Below are positions 18,358 through 27,269 of a stretch of DNA of 60,936 nt, one piece after another. A program made the translations under genes and the position numbers. The DNA is from Acidobacteriota bacterium. GTDB lineage: Bacteria > Acidobacteriota > Vicinamibacteria > Vicinamibacterales > UBA8438. Position 1 is the first letter of the stretch, and each line of letters begins with the position of its first letter. The DNA lies in NCBI GenBank assembly GCA_011523845.1, contig WTFV01000027.1, forward strand, positions 4,046-64,981. The letters run 5' to 3'. The notes below the pieces were generated by a model, which was given only the letters and a program-made list of their open reading frames with translations, was not told the DNA's origin and made no database searches.

Positions 18358-21161
18358 GCGACCGTCGGCTGATCGAGGACTATCTTCCCGTGGACTGGCT
18401 GAGCGCCGAGGCCTCCGGCGAGCCGCGGACGAAGGGGCACATCTCGACCCTGCACCTCTGGCGGGCGCGGCGTCCGCTCACGGCCTGCCGGGCGGCGGTC
18501 TACTCCGCGCTGGTCAGCGCGCCCGGTTCAGCCGAAGAACGTGAACGACAGGACAACTTCCTCAAGGCGCTGTGTCAGTGGGACGCCCCGGACAGCACCG
18601 TGCAGGAGGCGCGCCGGCGAATCCGAAAGGACCGCAACGCGCCTCCGCGCGTCCTCGATCTGTTCGCGGGCGGCGGCGCAATCCCGCTCGAGGCTCTTCG
18701 TCTGGGTTGCGACGCGTATGCGCTCGACCTGAACCCGGTCGCCTTTCTGATTCTCAAGGGGACCTGCGAGTATCCGCAACGATTTGGCCGCGCTCTGTCC
18801 GGGGAGGTGCGGCGGTGGGCCGAGCGGGTGGCCGAGCGAACACGCATCGCGACTTCGGCGTTCTATCCGACCATTCCCGCTCCAGACGGTCTCGAAGCAA
18901 CAGCGAAGGCGCAAACTGTGCTCGAAGGTACGACCGAGGAGCTGCGCACGCTCACGCCGTTCGTGTTCCTCTGGGCCCGAACGGTTCCGTGTCCGAACCC
19001 GCAATGCGGGGCAGTCGTTCCTCTCTATCGCCAGACCTGGCTGCGAAAGAAACCGTCCGGCTATGTCGCGCTGCGTCCCGTTCCGCGCCCCGATCGACGC
19101 CGCGTCGAGTTCGTCGTGGTCGACGGTTCTTCGCCGGCCGAACTCGGGTTCGACCCCGCCGAGGGCATGCGCGCCACGGCCACGCGCTGCCTGTGTTGCG
19201 GCTCCGCCGTTTCCGCCGGGTATGTGCGCGCCTACGGAGCCGGAGAGGGATTCGGCCAGCAGCTTCTCTGCGTCATCTGCGTGAATCCGTTCGGCCCGGG
19301 CAAGCTCTATCTCACCGACGACTCCTGGATTGCCGAGGAAGACGAACGCCAGCGAGCGGCGGAGGACCGGGCCGCCGCGCTCGAACGGGACCTGGGCGTC
19401 GTCACGATGGACGCGGTGATCCCACCGACCGGCAACGCGGGTCTCGCAACGGGCAAGAGCTATCTCTACGGGATCGAACGATTTCGGGACGCGTACACGC
19501 CGCGCCAACGCGCGGTGCTCCTCGAGCTGGTCAGTCAAGTCCGCATCGCGCACCGGGAGATGCTGGACGACGGGATCGAAGCCGGCCGCGCCCAAGCGAT
19601 TACGGTCTATCTCGCCCTGTGGATGAGCCGCCTGACGGACCGCTTCAACGGTCTGGCGCGTTGGAACAACGTAGGCGAGAAGATCGAGAGCTTGACGTCG
19701 ATGAAGCGGATCGCGATGACCTGGGACTATCCCGAAGTCAACCTGTTCGCGGGCAGTTCCGGGAGCTGGCGGTCCGCCCTCGACTACGTCACCGCCTTCA
19801 TCGAACGCGAGGCCAACGCGGGACACCCGGCCACGGTTCTGCGGGGAAGCGCGACAAGACTATCGGCGGCCGATCTCGAAGAGTCCAGCTTCGACGCCGT
19901 CATCACCGACCCGCCGTACTACGACAACGAGTCGTATTCGGAACTGTCGGACACCTTCTACGTATGGTTGCAGCCGGCGTTGCAGCACGTCTTCCCGGAG
20001 CACTTCGCCTCGCAGCTCACGCCGAAGCGGCAGGAGTGCGTTGCCGCGGCGTACCGCCAGGGCGGAACAGCGGAAGCAGCCTGGCGGCATTTCGAGGCGA
20101 GCTTGGCCGCGGCGCTCGGCGAGGCCCGACGCGTGTTGAAACCCGACGGGATTCTCACGCTCGTCTACGCCCACCGGACGACGGCCGGTTGGGCCACTCT
20201 GGTCAACGCCCTCCGCGACGCGGGATTCGAGGTCACCGAGGCGTGGCCGGTCGAGACCGAAGCCAAGTCCCGTGCCGCGCATCAGGGCGACGCGGCCCTG
20301 CGTTCATCGATCTTCATCGTTGGACGCCCCAGACTCGTTGAACGGACCGGCAGCTATGAGGACGACGTGGAGCCCAGCCTGCACCGGATTGCGTCGGAGC
20401 GGGTCGGCAGTCTGTGGAACGGCGGCAATGGTCTGGGGGGCGCCGACCTGCTGATGGCCTCCGTCGGCGCCGGCCTGCAACCGTACACCCGCTTCCGGCG
20501 CGTCGAATATGCGAACGGCGAAGAAATGCCGCCCGAGGCGTTCCTGCGCGAGGTCGAAGGCGTCGTACTGGGATCGATGCTCAAGCAGATCTTCGACCTG
20601 CCCGGTTCGGGGGTCGCTGCGGTCGACCCGGTAACCCGGTTCTACGTTCTCTGGCGCTTCACCTACGGCGCGGCCGCGGTTGACGCAGGCGACGCCTTCG
20701 TCTTCTGCTATCCCCAGGCCATCGAGCTGGACGAAGCGTCCGGTCTCATGGGAGCGGTGCCGGCCCTCGTCGAGAAGAACGGCTCGGCCGTTCGCGTTCG
20801 GACCTTCGCCGAGCGCGGTGGAGACATCGGCCTGGGGTTGCCTGCGAACGGTCGGCCCTCGCCACTCGTCGACGCGCTGCATCGCACACTGTGGTTGGTC
20901 GAGAACCGACCCGCCGAGCTGTCGGCCTACCTCAGACTCGCGCGGCCGAACCAGGAAAAACTGCGACTCGTGGCGCAGGCACTGTCCGGACCCGTGCTGA
21001 CGGCGCAACGGACGGCGGAAGCCGAGCTGGCCGACGAGCTGTCGGCGCTCCACAAGCTCGTCGCCAACTGGCGCGGGATCGTGGACGAGCGGAGCAGCCC
21101 ACGACCATCCATCCGGCAGGCCCACGGCCAGACCGAATTCTCGCTCTCTGGAGACGACTGA
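18354..21161 (+). CDS. DUF1156 domain DNA methyltransferase (adenine type)
   Basis: The 935-aa protein begins with a DUF1156-like segment (IEDYLPVDWLSAEASGE, LHLWRARRPLTACRAAV). SAM-binding motif I is VLDLFAGGGAIPLEA (Asp102), and the catalytic motif is VITDPPYYDNESYSE (DPPY at 519-522), typical of N6-adenine or N4-cytosine methylases. CPNPQCG and CLCCG between them look like a zinc ribbon. Its ATG overlaps the helicase stop by four bases. No dedicated restriction enzyme is adjacent, so it may mark host DNA for the helicase/DUF499 module or act as an orphan. The target sequence cannot be predicted. Confidence 0.92.
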   Translation: MSDRRLIEDYLPVDWLSAEASGEPRTKGHISTLHLWRARRPLTACRAAVYSALVSAPGSAEERERQDNFLKALCQWDAPDSTVQEARRRIRKDRNAPPRVLDLFAGGGAIPLEALRLGCDAYALDLNPVAFLILKGTCEYPQRFGRALSGEVRRWAERVAERTRIATSAFYPTIPAPDGLEATAKAQTVLEGTTEELRTLTPFVFLWARTVPCPNPQCGAVVPLYRQTWLRKKPSGYVALRPVPRPDRRRVEFVVVDGSSPAELGFDPAEGMRATATRCLCCGSAVSAGYVRAYGAGEGFGQQLLCVICVNPFGPGKLYLTDDSWIAEEDERQRAAEDRAAALERDLGVVTMDAVIPPTGNAGLATGKSYLYGIERFRDAYTPRQRAVLLELVSQVRIAHREMLDDGIEAGRAQAITVYLALWMSRLTDRFNGLARWNNVGEKIESLTSMKRIAMTWDYPEVNLFAGSSGSWRSALDYVTAFIEREANAGHPATVLRGSATRLSAADLEESSFDAVITDPPYYDNESYSELSDTFYVWLQPALQHVFPEHFASQLTPKRQECVAAAYRQGGTAEAAWRHFEASLAAALGEARRVLKPDGILTLVYAHRTTAGWATLVNALRDAGFEVTEAWPVETEAKSRAAHQGDAALRSSIFIVGRPRLVERTGSYEDDVEPSLHRIASERVGSLWNGGNGLGGADLLMASVGAGLQPYTRFRRVEYANGEEMPPEAFLREVEGVVLGSMLKQIFDLPGSGVAAVDPVTRFYVLWRFTYGAAAVDAGDAFVFCYPQAIELDEASGLMGAVPALVEKNGSAVRVRTFAERGGDIGLGLPANGRPSPLVDALHRTLWLVENRPAELSAYLRLARPNQEKLRLVAQALSGPVLTAQRTAEAELADELSALHKLVANWRGIVDERSSPRPSIRQAHGQTEFSLSGDD

Positions 21162-21164
21162 CAC

Positions 21165-24074
21165 ATGACAGCCGGCCATCGCCCCTGGATCGAATGCGTA
21201 GAGCTGCATCCCGACGTCCTGTCGGAGGAATTCTCGGAGGATGTCTTCGCACTCGATCTCGGCACCTTGTCCGACTACCTGACCGGTACAGACCTCGGCT
21301 TGCCGGTCTCGGATCTGCCGCGGATTCCGGCCGTCTACCGCGACGCCGACAGCTTCTTCGCGGCCTCCTACCTGACCGGCGGGCTGCAATCCCTTCTCAG
21401 GGACGTACTCGGGCGGCTGACCGGCGCGCAGGGCAATCGTGTACTCAAGCTGCTGACGCCGTTCGGCGGCGGCAAGTCCCACACGCTGGCTGCGCTGCTG
21501 CACGGCGTCCGGTCACGAACGGCACTCGACGCGTTGCCTGAAGCCGCGGGGCTGGCCCGTCCGGAGGGCGTGCGGGTGGCGGTGGTCGACGGGCAGTTCT
21601 TCGATGCCACCAACGGCAAGCGCGTACCGCAGGAGGGATTTGCAACGAGGACGATCTGGGGCTGGATGGCCTGGGCGCTCGGCGGAACAGAAGGCTACGA
21701 GATCGTGCGCGCGCAGGACGAGGCGCGCGTTGCGCCGGGCGGCGACGCCATCGTCGAGCTGCTGCGGCGCGGCCCGAGCCTGATCCTGCTCGACGAGCTC
21801 CTCGAGTACCTCATCAGCGCAGGCGGCGTCCGCGTGGAACAGACAACGCTTCGTGACGAAACGCTGTCGTTTCTCAAGCGGCTGACGGTTGCAGTGGGCA
21901 ACGTGGACAACGCGGTGCTCGTGTACTCGATGCAGTCGAGCAAGCGCGAATCGCTCGAATACACCAGTCTGCTTCAGACCGTGGAGCACTTGGCCGCCCG
22001 CAAGGACCAGCGCCGCGAGCCGGTCGAGGGGAACGAGATACTCAACGTGATTCAGCGGCGGCTGCTGGCGAAGCCACCGGACCGGGACGCGGCGAGCCAG
22101 GTGGCCGAGGCGTGGCGACAGGTGTTCACCCAGATGCGCCGTGCCTACGCACAAGGTGAACCGGAACGCCAGCAGGCGGAAGAAGAGGGTCTGGTCCTCC
22201 GCGACCGGATCGCCGCGTCCTACCCCTTCCACCCTGCCCTCATCGACCTGATGCGCGAACGCTGGGCGGCCGTCCCGGACTTCCAGCGCACGCGGGGCGC
22301 CCTCAGATTCCTGGCCTCGTGCCTGCGCGCGGCTCACCGGGCAGGCGGGTCGCGTCTGCTGCTCGGCCCTGGTGACGTGCCCATCCGGGACAGTGACGTA
22401 CGGCTCGCCTTCTTCAAGGAAGTGGGGCAGCGGGAGGACTTCCAGGCCTGCCTGGAACACGACTTCGTCGGCGCCAACGCCCGCACGCGGCGTATAGATG
22501 ATAGACGCGCAAGAGAAGTCACCACCGAAGCCGGAAAGCGTCCCGCCGGCCGCCTTGCCACAGCCATGCTCATGTACTCGTTCGGCGGCCTGAGCCGCTC
22601 GGGAACCGACGACGGAGACGTGCTGCCCCCGGGTATCGGCGAGCGCGACCTGCTCGGGATCGGCGTCGGCCCGGATCTCGACAGCACGACCGTCCAGGCC
22701 TGTCTCAAGGAACTCAAGGAGCAATGCCTGTACCTCCACTTCGACGGGGTGCGCTACTGCTTCAAGAAGGATCCCAACGTCACCCTGCTCGTCGAGCAGG
22801 AGGCCGAAGTCGTGGCCCGGCACGACACCCGCGTACGCAGCCGCATCCAGGCGATGATCGAGGAACGGCTTGCCGGCCACCGCTCGGCCGTCGTCTGGCC
22901 GGCGAAGTCGGCGGACGTTCCCGACAGGGAGGCGCAATTCCTGATCGCCTATCTGCCCATCGACTTCGCCGCCCTGCCTGTGACGGAACGGCAGCAGAAG
23001 GCAAGAGATCTGTGCGAGAACTTCGGCAATCGGACTCGCGAGTACCGCAACGGTCTCGCGCTGGCCGTCCCGTCCACCGATCAGATCGAGACCCTGCGTC
23101 GAGCCGTCCGCTACCTGCTCGCGGTCGAGCGGGTCCGCAGCAAGTCACGAGAGCACAACCTCTCGGATGCCCAGAAGAGCCAGCTCAGAGAACGCGAGGC
23201 CACCGAAAGGGCCGCCGCCGAGTCGGCGCTCCTCAAGCTGTACAGCGAAGTCCTGCTTCCCGGCTCCGCCGGGGGCGCGCTCTCCCTGGACGTGGTCAGC
23301 ATGGGCGGCCGACCGCTCCAGACGACGCTCGACGAGAAGAAGCGCGCCCGGATCCATCAACGGCTGCTGGAACTGCTGACGCCCGTGCACCGCAAGGTGT
23401 TCGACACCGTGGCGCCCGGCAAGATCGTCGACCTGTTCAAGCTCGGCGTACCCGAATCCGGCAGTCCCGGCATCCCGACCGACCAGGTGGTTGCGGGGTT
23501 CTTCTCGTTCCTCGGCTTCCCGCGCCTGCACTCCGAAAACGTGGTACGCAAGGCGATCGCACGGGGGGTGGAGACCGGCCTGTTCGGATACGCCACGGGC
23601 CGTCCGGCACTAGACGACACCGGTCGCTTTCAGATCGCCCGAAACCGCGTCGCCTTCGGGCGCGGCATCGCCGACGATGAAATCGACCTCGACTCCGGCT
23701 TTCTGATCGTGCCCGCCGCTCTGCCCGAACAGCCGGCGGCAACGACGGGCGCCACGGACGATGCATACGCCGGCGACGGCACTACCTACCCCAAGCCCGG
23801 GGGCACAACCAGCATCCGAGAGAAGCCGGCGCCCGGCGGCGACGGGAAGCTGCCCATCGAGGAAACGCTCGGCGAACTCACGATTTCGTTCACCGCCAGT
23901 CGGGACGACTTGTACGCCGCCTGGAACGCCCTCGCCAACCTCGCCGACGTCGCAGGCAGGGTCTCCGTCAGCGTGAAGGCCACATCGGAGGCAGCCTTCG
24001 ACAAAGCCAGGATAGAGAATGGCGTACTTGAGCCACTGCGAGAGCTTGGGCTGATCGACGAAACCGAACACTGA
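21165..24074 (+). CDS. DUF499 family ATPase
   Basis: The 969-aa protein follows the methylase after three bases. It has a P-loop variant LTPFGGGKSHTLAAL (Lys104) and Walker B SLILLDELLEYL (Asp210/Glu211), matching DUF499 (COG1483 AAA-type) proteins. The C-terminal third has low-complexity Gly/Thr/Pro stretches and a final conserved-looking segment TISFTASRDDLYAAWNALA. DUF499 and DUF1156 proteins recur together with helicases in bacterial and archaeal genomes to my recollection, and are suspected DNA-modification-linked defence components. A role as a large remodelling ATPase comparable with BREX ATPases is inference. Confidence 0.87.
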   Translation: MTAGHRPWIECVELHPDVLSEEFSEDVFALDLGTLSDYLTGTDLGLPVSDLPRIPAVYRDADSFFAASYLTGGLQSLLRDVLGRLTGAQGNRVLKLLTPFGGGKSHTLAALLHGVRSRTALDALPEAAGLARPEGVRVAVVDGQFFDATNGKRVPQEGFATRTIWGWMAWALGGTEGYEIVRAQDEARVAPGGDAIVELLRRGPSLILLDELLEYLISAGGVRVEQTTLRDETLSFLKRLTVAVGNVDNAVLVYSMQSSKRESLEYTSLLQTVEHLAARKDQRREPVEGNEILNVIQRRLLAKPPDRDAASQVAEAWRQVFTQMRRAYAQGEPERQQAEEEGLVLRDRIAASYPFHPALIDLMRERWAAVPDFQRTRGALRFLASCLRAAHRAGGSRLLLGPGDVPIRDSDVRLAFFKEVGQREDFQACLEHDFVGANARTRRIDDRRAREVTTEAGKRPAGRLATAMLMYSFGGLSRSGTDDGDVLPPGIGERDLLGIGVGPDLDSTTVQACLKELKEQCLYLHFDGVRYCFKKDPNVTLLVEQEAEVVARHDTRVRSRIQAMIEERLAGHRSAVVWPAKSADVPDREAQFLIAYLPIDFAALPVTERQQKARDLCENFGNRTREYRNGLALAVPSTDQIETLRRAVRYLLAVERVRSKSREHNLSDAQKSQLREREATERAAAESALLKLYSEVLLPGSAGGALSLDVVSMGGRPLQTTLDEKKRARIHQRLLELLTPVHRKVFDTVAPGKIVDLFKLGVPESGSPGIPTDQVVAGFFSFLGFPRLHSENVVRKAIARGVETGLFGYATGRPALDDTGRFQIARNRVAFGRGIADDEIDLDSGFLIVPAALPEQPAATTGATDDAYAGDGTTYPKPGGTTSIREKPAPGGDGKLPIEETLGELTISFTASRDDLYAAWNALANLADVAGRVSVSVKATSEAAFDKARIENGVLEPLRELGLIDETEH

Positions 24075-24096
24075 CTGCCCGTCGCACGGAGACACC

Positions 24097-26076
24097 ATGA
24101 AGCTCACCAAGGTACGGATCACGAACTTTCAGAGTATTCACGATTCCACCGAGTTCGATATCGCCGATGTCACCTGTCTCGTCGGCAAGAACGAAGCAGG
24201 CAAGACCGCACTCTTGAAGGCCCTGTACCGGCTGAATCCGGTCCTGGAATCTGAGGGAACGTTCGATGCCGTGGAAGACTATCCGCGCCAGGCCGTATCC
24301 GATTACGAGCACGACGTCGAAGCTGGGCGTGCCGAGCCCGCACAGGTTGTTCACGCCACATATGCACTTGAACCTGACGACATCGCCGCCGTCGAGAACG
24401 TCTTCGGCCGAAAATGTCTCAGCGACGACAATCCGGCAGTCACGCTGCTCAAGGGATATTCCAACGACGTCACCTTCACCGGCATCAATGTGGATTCAAC
24501 GTCCGCTATCGTTCACCTTATCGGAGAGGCCGGACTCCCCCAACCGCTTACAGCGCGATTGCTCCCGCTCACTGCCGCCACAGAAATGCTCACCGTTCTA
24601 TCCGACGCAGAAGAGACGGATGCAGTACGTCAGCTCCGGCCGACGCTCGATGCGATATCCACGACCGATGTCGCATCGGTGGTCTACGCGGACATTCTCC
24701 GCGATCGAATACCGAAATTTCTGTACTTCGACGAGTACTCCCTGATGAAGGGGCAGGACAACCTTGACGCGCTCAAGAACCGTCTGGACAGCAATGCCCT
24801 GGAGCCTCAAGACCACCCGCTCGTCGGCTTGATTGACCTGGCCGGACTCGACCTGGACCAACTGACTGCCCCCGGCAGAACGCAAGCGTTGATTGCGCGT
24901 CTCGAAGCCGCTGAGAACCGGCTTACGCAAAAGGTCCTCACCTACTGGTCACAGAATCGGCACCTTCGGCTGCAGTTCGATATTCGGCCCGCACAACCCG
25001 ACGATGGACCGGGAATGACGAACGGCACGAACATATGGGGGCGCGTACGGGACATGAAGCATATGGTGAGCACAGCTCTCGGAACGCGCTCTCGCGGCTT
25101 CGTCTGGTTCTTCTCGTTTCTTGCATGGTATTCGAAACTGCGAAAGGAGGGAGAGAATCTCATCCTGCTTCTGGACGAACCCGGCCTGTCGCTGCACGCA
25201 AAGGCTCAGGCTGATCTGCTTCTGTACTTTGACAAGGAACTCAAACCGCATCACCAGGTAGTCTATACCACGCATTCACCATTCATGGTCAACCCCGGAC
25301 AGTTCAGTTCCGTGCGCATCGTCCAGGACCCGAGCATCGAACCGGATGCGGATGAAGATTCTGATCAACCATCCGGGACCCGGGTGACTACCGATGTTCT
25401 CGAAGCGACGCCGGACAGTCTGTTCCCGCTTCAGGGCGCTCTCGGCTACGAGATCCACCAGACGCTCTTCGTCGGTCCGAACTGCCTGGTTGTCGAGGGC
25501 GTTTCTGACCTTCTCTACATCCAGACCGTTTCGGCTCTGCTTGAGGAACGAAACAAGTGCGGCTTGAGTCCGGAGTGGACCATCACGCCGGTGGGAGGGG
25601 CGGACAAGGTACCCACGTTCGTGGCGCTGATTGGGGCCCAAACGAAACTGAATGTTGCCGTGCTGATTGACTACCAGAAGAAGGACAAGCAGACTATCGA
25701 GAATCTGTACAAGAGAAAGCTGCTCAAGAAAAAGAACGTCCTCACTTTCGCGGACTACACAGGAGCCAAGGAAGCAGATATCGAAGACCTGTTCAGTCCA
25801 GGCCTCTACCTGAGTCTCGTGAACCAGGCCTTCGGCGCGTCCATTGGTCTGGCCGATCTGTCGAGCAACCACGCTCGAATCCTGCGTCGTCTCGAGCAGT
25901 ACTTGGCGACGACCCCGCTTCCCGATGGAGCGATCTTCAATCACTATCGTCCTGCGCGCTACTTCGCAGACAATGTCGGTTCACTCGCCGCTCAGTTGAC
26001 CGATCAGGAACTCGAGCGCTTCCAGGAAGCGTTCGAAGCTCTGAATCGGCTCCTCCCGGCTGAGACCGACCCGTAG
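24097..26076 (+). CDS. Second OLD-like ATPase with altered TOPRIM domain
   Basis: The 659-aa protein starts MKLTKVRITNFQSIHDSTEF. Walker A is GKNEAGKTALLK (Lys36), Walker B LILLLDEPGLSLHAKAQ (Asp360/Glu361) and the H-loop is TTHSPFMV. The C-terminal TOPRIM-like part keeps the glutamate in LVVEGVSDLLYI (Glu467), but the expected DxD reads VLIDYQKKD (Asp525, Gln527), so one metal ligand appears missing. It may be a weak nuclease, use another acidic residue (Asp530), or act only as an ATPase sensor. The gene looks clearly lower in GC than its neighbours by eye, hinting at a separate origin. It is not closely similar to the first OLD protein. Confidence 0.87.
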   Translation: MKLTKVRITNFQSIHDSTEFDIADVTCLVGKNEAGKTALLKALYRLNPVLESEGTFDAVEDYPRQAVSDYEHDVEAGRAEPAQVVHATYALEPDDIAAVENVFGRKCLSDDNPAVTLLKGYSNDVTFTGINVDSTSAIVHLIGEAGLPQPLTARLLPLTAATEMLTVLSDAEETDAVRQLRPTLDAISTTDVASVVYADILRDRIPKFLYFDEYSLMKGQDNLDALKNRLDSNALEPQDHPLVGLIDLAGLDLDQLTAPGRTQALIARLEAAENRLTQKVLTYWSQNRHLRLQFDIRPAQPDDGPGMTNGTNIWGRVRDMKHMVSTALGTRSRGFVWFFSFLAWYSKLRKEGENLILLLDEPGLSLHAKAQADLLLYFDKELKPHHQVVYTTHSPFMVNPGQFSSVRIVQDPSIEPDADEDSDQPSGTRVTTDVLEATPDSLFPLQGALGYEIHQTLFVGPNCLVVEGVSDLLYIQTVSALLEERNKCGLSPEWTITPVGGADKVPTFVALIGAQTKLNVAVLIDYQKKDKQTIENLYKRKLLKKKNVLTFADYTGAKEADIEDLFSPGLYLSLVNQAFGASIGLADLSSNHARILRRLEQYLATTPLPDGAIFNHYRPARYFADNVGSLAAQLTDQELERFQEAFEALNRLLPAETDP

Positions 26077-26097
26077 AGCCTGGGAACGAGAGCGACG

Positions 26098-26259
26098 ATG
26101 ACCACGTGGGAAACGTTACCCGTTGCACCCGACGACAATGCCAGGATCGAGACCCTGCTACTGGTACCGTTGCGGAACTCGGACTACTCGATGACCAGCA
26201 ATTGTAACGTCTCGTCATCATCGGGCAACGTCCACGCGCTGCGACTGGGAGGCTGCTGA
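26098..26259 (+). CDS. Small 53-codon ORF coupled to the AAA+ gene
   Basis: An ATG at 26098 opens a 53-aa frame (MTTWETLPVAPDDNARIETL at the start) whose TGA at 26257-26259 shares one base with the ATG of the AAA+ gene. This junction type recurs in the operon. There is no hydrophobic segment, the second half is rich in Ser and Asn, and no family is recognised. The upstream ribosome site is weak. It could be a small accessory protein, a translational-coupling leader or a decayed remnant. Confidence 0.4.
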   Translation: MTTWETLPVAPDDNARIETLLLVPLRNSDYSMTSNCNVSSSSGNVHALRLGGC

Positions 26260-27269
26260 TGGCGCGGTCAAGCCTTCTGCTGGACCTGGTTCGAGCCGGT
26301 GCACGCGGGGACCATGCGCTCTTCCGCAAGGCCCTGGAAGCCCTCGTCACGGAAGAGCGCGCCAAGCAGCACCACGTGCTCGCCGACCGTCTGGCGGCTC
26401 ACCTGCACACTGAGGGTACGCGTGGCAATGGTCCCGTCGCACCGCCTACGCGGCGTGACGGGGCAGCCACCAATCTGTACCACGAGGTCACGACAGAACG
26501 GCGGCTGGACGACCTCGTGCTTCCGGACTCGGTGGCTAATGCCGGCCGAGAACTGGTCGAGGAACATCGCCGCGCCGAACTGCTGGCGGCGTACAACCTG
26601 CAGCCCCGACACCGTGTGCTTCTCACCGGACCTCCAGGAAACGGAAAGACATCGTTCGCCGAGGCAATCGCGACCGAATTGGCGGTGCCCCTGGTGTCCG
26701 TGCGCTATGAATCCGTCATTGCCAGCTACCTGGGAGAGACAGCGGTTCGCCTCTCCCGTCTGTTCGATCAGGTGCGGACGCGGCGATGCGTGCTCTTCTT
26801 CGACGAATTCGACGTGGTGGGCAAGGAACGCGGCGACCTCCATGAAACAGGCGAAATCAAGCGCGTGGTCAGCTCGCTCCTGCTGCAAATCGACACGCTG
26901 CCGAGTTCCGTGGTCGCGATTTCCGCGACGAACCACCCGGAATTGCTGGACCGTGCGGTCTGGCGCCGCTTCCAGCTTCGTCTCGCGCTTCCCTCCCCGA
27001 CGCAGGCGCTCGCACGGGAGTGGTTTCGCCGCTTTGAACAGCGCGCCGAACTGAAGCTGGGGATTTCACCGTCCACGCTGGCCAGACGCCTCGCCGGCCT
27101 GAGTTTCGCCGAGCTGGAACAGTTCGGTCTGGATGTGCAGCGGCACTACGTGCTGCATCTTCCGGACGGCGACGTACGCACCATCATCAGGGAACGGTTG
27201 AAGCAATGGCGTGAGCGCGTGCCGGCGACGAATCGTCCGGCGGCGCCAATAGGCGAGAACGATGCCTGA
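26259..27269 (+). CDS. AAA+ ATPase, IetA-like
   Basis: The 336-aa protein has Walker A LLTGPPGNGKTSFAEA (Lys130), Walker B CVLFFDEFDVVGKE (Asp182/Glu183), sensor 1 AISATNHPELLD and arginine-finger region AVWRRFQLRL. This is a classical FtsH/katanin-like AAA+ module with an extra N-terminal helical region of about 100 residues. It overlaps the downstream S8 protease gene by eight bases. A AAA+ ATPase paired with a subtilisin-like protease is the composition of the IetAS anti-phage system. The ATPase probably gates or activates the protease; the trigger is unknown. Confidence 0.88.
   Translation: MARSSLLLDLVRAGARGDHALFRKALEALVTEERAKQHHVLADRLAAHLHTEGTRGNGPVAPPTRRDGAATNLYHEVTTERRLDDLVLPDSVANAGRELVEEHRRAELLAAYNLQPRHRVLLTGPPGNGKTSFAEAIATELAVPLVSVRYESVIASYLGETAVRLSRLFDQVRTRRCVLFFDEFDVVGKERGDLHETGEIKRVVSSLLLQIDTLPSSVVAISATNHPELLDRAVWRRFQLRLALPSPTQALAREWFRRFEQRAELKLGISPSTLARRLAGLSFAELEQFGLDVQRHYVLHLPDGDVRTIIRERLKQWRERVPATNRPAAPIGENDA

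Noticed and set aside
21100..21158. REP-like dispersed element inside the methylase 3' end
   Set aside because: The last residues (PSIRQAHGQTEF) resemble translated short dispersed repeats in other genomes, but I found no second copy in the window.
10930..21161. DISARM or BREX system
   Set aside because: The helicase and methylase resemble components, but drmA/drmB/drmC and pglZ/brxA/brxB-type genes are not seen.
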